Positions 62,451 through 64,000 of a DNA stretch of 64,000 nucleotides are shown in pieces. The translations under genes were made by a program, and so were the position numbers. The stretch lies in the NCBI RefSeq assembly GCF_030580655.1, contig NZ_JAUQTB010000013.1, positions 36,145 to 100,144 of the forward strand, given 5' to 3'. This stretch comes from Paenibacillus lacisoli. GTDB lineage: Bacteria > Bacillota > Bacilli > Paenibacillales > Paenibacillaceae. How positions within the stretch are numbered: position 1 is the stretch's first letter; each line of letters starts with the position of its first letter. The notes under the pieces were generated by a model, which worked only from the letters and a program-made list of their open reading frames with translations, had not been told where the DNA came from and did no database searches.

Positions 62451-62538
62451 GGAAGAAGATCGTTCTGTCTGCTGACGCCGGCCTCCTGGATTCCTTTTAG
62501 AATAGAACTATCTTAAAGGAATGAAGGGACGAAGGGAT

Positions 62539-63117
62539 ATGAATATTGTTGTTTTGGCTGGAAGCAATCGTAAGGGTGCAACGAGTACACGTCTGGCAGC
62601 TTATGCTGCTAATCTGATGCAGAGAAAAGGGCATCATGTACAGATCATTGATTTATTTAAACACCCCTTGCCGTTCTACTCGGCAGATATTGAAGGAATG
62701 GACACGAATGTTCAGGTTCTGCAGTCCGCTTTTGCCGGTACCGATGCTATTGTTCTTGCAACACCTGAATATCATGGGAGCATTAGTGGGGTATTGAAGA
62801 ACGCCTTGGATTACCTGGGGCAAAGTTATTTCAGCGGTAAAGCGGTACTAAGCGTATGCTCGGCTGGAGGTGCAGTTGGGGTTAGTTCGCTTCAGCATCT
62901 TCAGGCGATTATACGTAATCTCCATGGCATTAACTGTCCCGAGTGGATTTCCATCGGCGGTTCACAGCGAATGCAATTTGAACAGGAGTATGAAGATTAT
63001 GAAGGCAGTCTGGAGATGGATGATCGGGTCTACAAGGTTACTGAAACTTTTCTTCATCTGACCCAGCAGCTGAAGCGAGGTGAGGAACGGCTGCTCGGTG
63101 CAGCGAAGGGGGACTGA
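62539..63117 (+). CDS. NADPH-dependent FMN reductase / quinone reductase
   Basis: Flavodoxin-fold enzyme of 192 residues. LAGSNRKGATSTRLA binds the FMN phosphate, ATPEYHGSISGVLKNALDYL is the characteristic FMN_red segment and SAGGAVGVSSLQHL contacts the isoalloxazine ring. Family members reduce FMN, quinones, azo dyes or chromate with NAD(P)H. The start at 62539 lies about 9 bp after GAAGGGA; an ATG at 62521 directly abuts its own possible site and adds six non-conserved residues. Cytoplasmic. Four bases separate its stop from the VOC gene. Confidence 0.9.
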   Translation: MNIVVLAGSNRKGATSTRLAAYAANLMQRKGHHVQIIDLFKHPLPFYSADIEGMDTNVQVLQSAFAGTDAIVLATPEYHGSISGVLKNALDYLGQSYFSGKAVLSVCSAGGAVGVSSLQHLQAIIRNLHGINCPEWISIGGSQRMQFEQEYEDYEGSLEMDDRVYKVTETFLHLTQQLKRGEERLLGAAKGD

Positions 63118-63121
63118 TACA

Positions 63122-63583
63122 ATGATAAAAGGATTGTACGAAGCGCATCTCCCTGTCCGTAACCTGAAGACTGCAGAAGCATTCTATACCAAGCTAGGAT
63201 TGGAATTAGCGTGGCGTGATGATGAGACTTTATTTTACTGGCTGGAGAAAGGGAAAAGCTGGCTCGGTCTGTGGGAAGGGAAAGAAGTCGACACTCCTTA
63301 TCATCCGTCCCTGCGGCATATTGCCTTCAGGGTAAGTTACAGCAGTCTGGCAGAGGCTGAACAGTGGCTTGGGTCGATTGGAGTGAAGGCAGTCCCCTTT
63401 GGCGGCAGAACTTCGGTAGCACCATTCATTCGACCTTATCAGGGTAATGGTTCTATCTATTTTAAAGACCCAGACGGTAACAGCCTGGAATTGATGTGTA
63501 CAGTAGAGGTGCCTGAGCAGCTGAAGGAAGTCACTGAAAAATTTTCGATTATGGAATGGGAAGCTCATTTAAGGGAAATATAA
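63122..63583 (+). CDS. VOC (glyoxalase/bleomycin resistance) family protein
   Basis: A 153-residue vicinal-oxygen-chelate protein. Features: EAHLPVRNLKTAEAFYTKLGLELAWRD (first beta-alpha-beta unit with a metal His) and IYFKDPDGNSLELM (second metal Glu). RHIAFRV in the middle supplies another His. Some members bind Mg2+ or Mn2+ and transfer thiols to fosfomycin or act on glyoxal adducts; this one cannot be assigned. AAGGGGGA lies 8 bp before the ATG. Co-transcribed with the FMN reductase. Confidence 0.87.
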   Translation: MIKGLYEAHLPVRNLKTAEAFYTKLGLELAWRDDETLFYWLEKGKSWLGLWEGKEVDTPYHPSLRHIAFRVSYSSLAEAEQWLGSIGVKAVPFGGRTSVAPFIRPYQGNGSIYFKDPDGNSLELMCTVEVPEQLKEVTEKFSIMEWEAHLREI

Positions 63584-63655
63584 AGACAGTTGTCTACACG
63601 ACCTGCACATGAGAAAAGCAAATTGCAGGTCGTATGCATTGGAATATTTTACATG

Positions 63656-63709
63656 TAGCAATTGATTTACAGGCATGGTATATTCTAATTCCGGTCGAGA
63701 AAAGGACCG
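63656..63709 (+). promoter_or_regulatory. Upstream rRNA promoter module
   Basis: TAGCAA, 17 bp, TATATT, then CTAATTCCGGTC with a small hairpin (CGGTC / GACCG). It is the weaker twin of the module at 63750. Confidence 0.6.
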
Positions 63710-63749
63710 CTAAGCAAAAAAGCGACTTAAAAGTTTTGAAAAAAATAAG

Positions 63750-63802
63750 TTGCAAAGAAGAAATTAGTGTGATATACTCTAATTCCGGTCAACAAATGAC
63801 CG
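63750..63802 (+). promoter_or_regulatory. Main rRNA promoter module
   Basis: TTGCAA (63750-63755), 17 bp, TATACT (63773-63778), then the same CTAATTCCGGTC and hairpin CGGTC / GACCG. 94 bp downstream of the twin module. A classic tandem rrn promoter arrangement. Confidence 0.8.
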
Positions 63803-63813
63803 AACGAAATGCT

Positions 63814-63832
63814 TGATCTTTGAAAACTGAAC
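63814..63832 (+). promoter_or_regulatory. boxA-like antitermination sequence of the rRNA leader
   Basis: TGATCTTTGAAAACTGAAC matches the rRNA leader boxA of Bacillales (TGCTCTTTGAAAAC). It lies about 95 bp before the 16S gene. Confidence 0.7.
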
Positions 63833-63926
63833 AACGAGTGAGTATCGCTGTTATGTAAATAACAGCAAACAATGAGATTTATATCTCGTCAGATTAAAAA
63901 TGAGCTTATCGCTCTTTTCAATAACT

Positions 63927-64000
63927 TTATTGGAGAGTTTGATCCTGGCTCAGGACGAACGCTGGCGGCGTGCCTAATACATGCAAGTCGAGCGGGGTTT
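63927..64000 (+). rRNA. rrs: 16S ribosomal RNA, 5' end (runs off the window)
   Basis: The universal 27F segment AGAGTTTGATCCTGGCTCAG starts at 63934, which places base 1 near 63927. GACGAACGCTGGCGGCGTGC, CTAATACATGCAAGTCGAGC and GGGGTTT follow, a Firmicutes pattern; the V1 start GAGCGGGGTT is frequent in Paenibacillus. Only 74 bases are visible. Confidence 0.97.

Larger units (their letters stand above)
63584..63926 (+). other. Ribosomal RNA operon promoter and leader region
   Basis: About 340 bp. A hairpin (ACCTGCA / TGCAGGT, 63601-63630) ends the VOC gene. Two homologous promoter modules follow, then a boxA-like antitermination sequence and the 16S leader. An open frame at 63634-63816 covers the promoters and is not a gene. 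Confidence 0.75.

Noticed and set aside
63634..63816. 60-residue open frame before the 16S gene
   Set aside because: It covers both rRNA promoter modules, has no ribosome binding site and no similarity I recognise.
1..64000. CRISPR arrays, tRNAs, IS elements, prophage
   Set aside because: No regularly spaced repeats, no cloverleaf-type sequences, no transposase or phage genes were seen on either strand.

Overview
The window is chromosomal DNA of a Gram-positive, low-to-mid GC bacterium, most likely Paenibacillus or a close relative in Paenibacillaceae. The support is the 5' end of a 16S rRNA gene at the right edge (AGAGTTTGATC from 63934), AGGAGG-type ribosome binding sites, an S-layer-homology (SLH) anchored enzyme, the bacillithiol pair yojF/bshB2, a Mn-dependent pyrophosphatase, SigD-like promoters at chemoreceptor genes and HssRS-HrtBA. 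About 50 genes are dense and mostly ordinary chromosome; I see no phage, IS element, CRISPR array or tRNA.

Left part (1-18.7 kb): a partial probable SWIM zinc-finger gene, msrA, a DUF4386 membrane protein, and then a junction near 1887 where a headless XRE regulator and a headless quinone oxidoreductase face each other. A co-oriented cluster follows: EEP hydrolase, threonine-aldolase-like lyase, AraC-GH39 fusion, MFS transporter preceded by a CcpA (cre) site, and GH3 glycosidase. It looks like plant beta-glycoside or xyloside use. Next come an MprF-like flippase-only protein, a divergent short pyruvate kinase, a small secreted protein under a PmrA-like box, an aldo/keto reductase, a divergent SDR/TetR pair with a palindromic operator, and a soluble chemoreceptor.

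Middle (18.7-45.2 kb): a 1376-residue surface nucleotidase with two catalytic halves around SLH repeats and a PhoP-box-like array upstream; agmatine to putrescine genes (aguA, aguB); a six-PAS hybrid histidine kinase; a large secreted subtilase; glycerophosphodiesterase; ppaC; a GtrII-like glucosyltransferase apparently frameshifted near its C-terminus; a methyltransferase; bacillithiol genes; a SigD-type chemoreceptor; a secreted coiled-coil protein behind a minus-strand attenuator-like hairpin; a TPR-SUKH protein; and an ATP-dependent DNA ligase with a small enolase-N-like protein.

Right part (45.2-64 kb): the most distinctive region. A c-di-AMP (ydaO/yuaA) riboswitch with a terminator precedes a potassium operon: a 33-residue membrane peptide overlapping kdpF, then kdpA, kdpB, kdpC, and a 770-residue protein made of two tandem KdpD N-terminal/USP modules with no kinase and no kdpE. 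The second USP keeps a c-di-AMP-type motif with exact spacing. Next an FNR box sits 41.5 bp from the predicted start of the anaerobic ribonucleotide reductase operon nrdDG. It is followed by an AirSR-like two-component system with a Cys-rich GAF domain, and by the heme-stress module hssRS-hrtBA with an HssR-type direct repeat. An FMN reductase, a VOC protein and a ribosomal RNA operon with two duplicated promoter/hairpin modules close the window.
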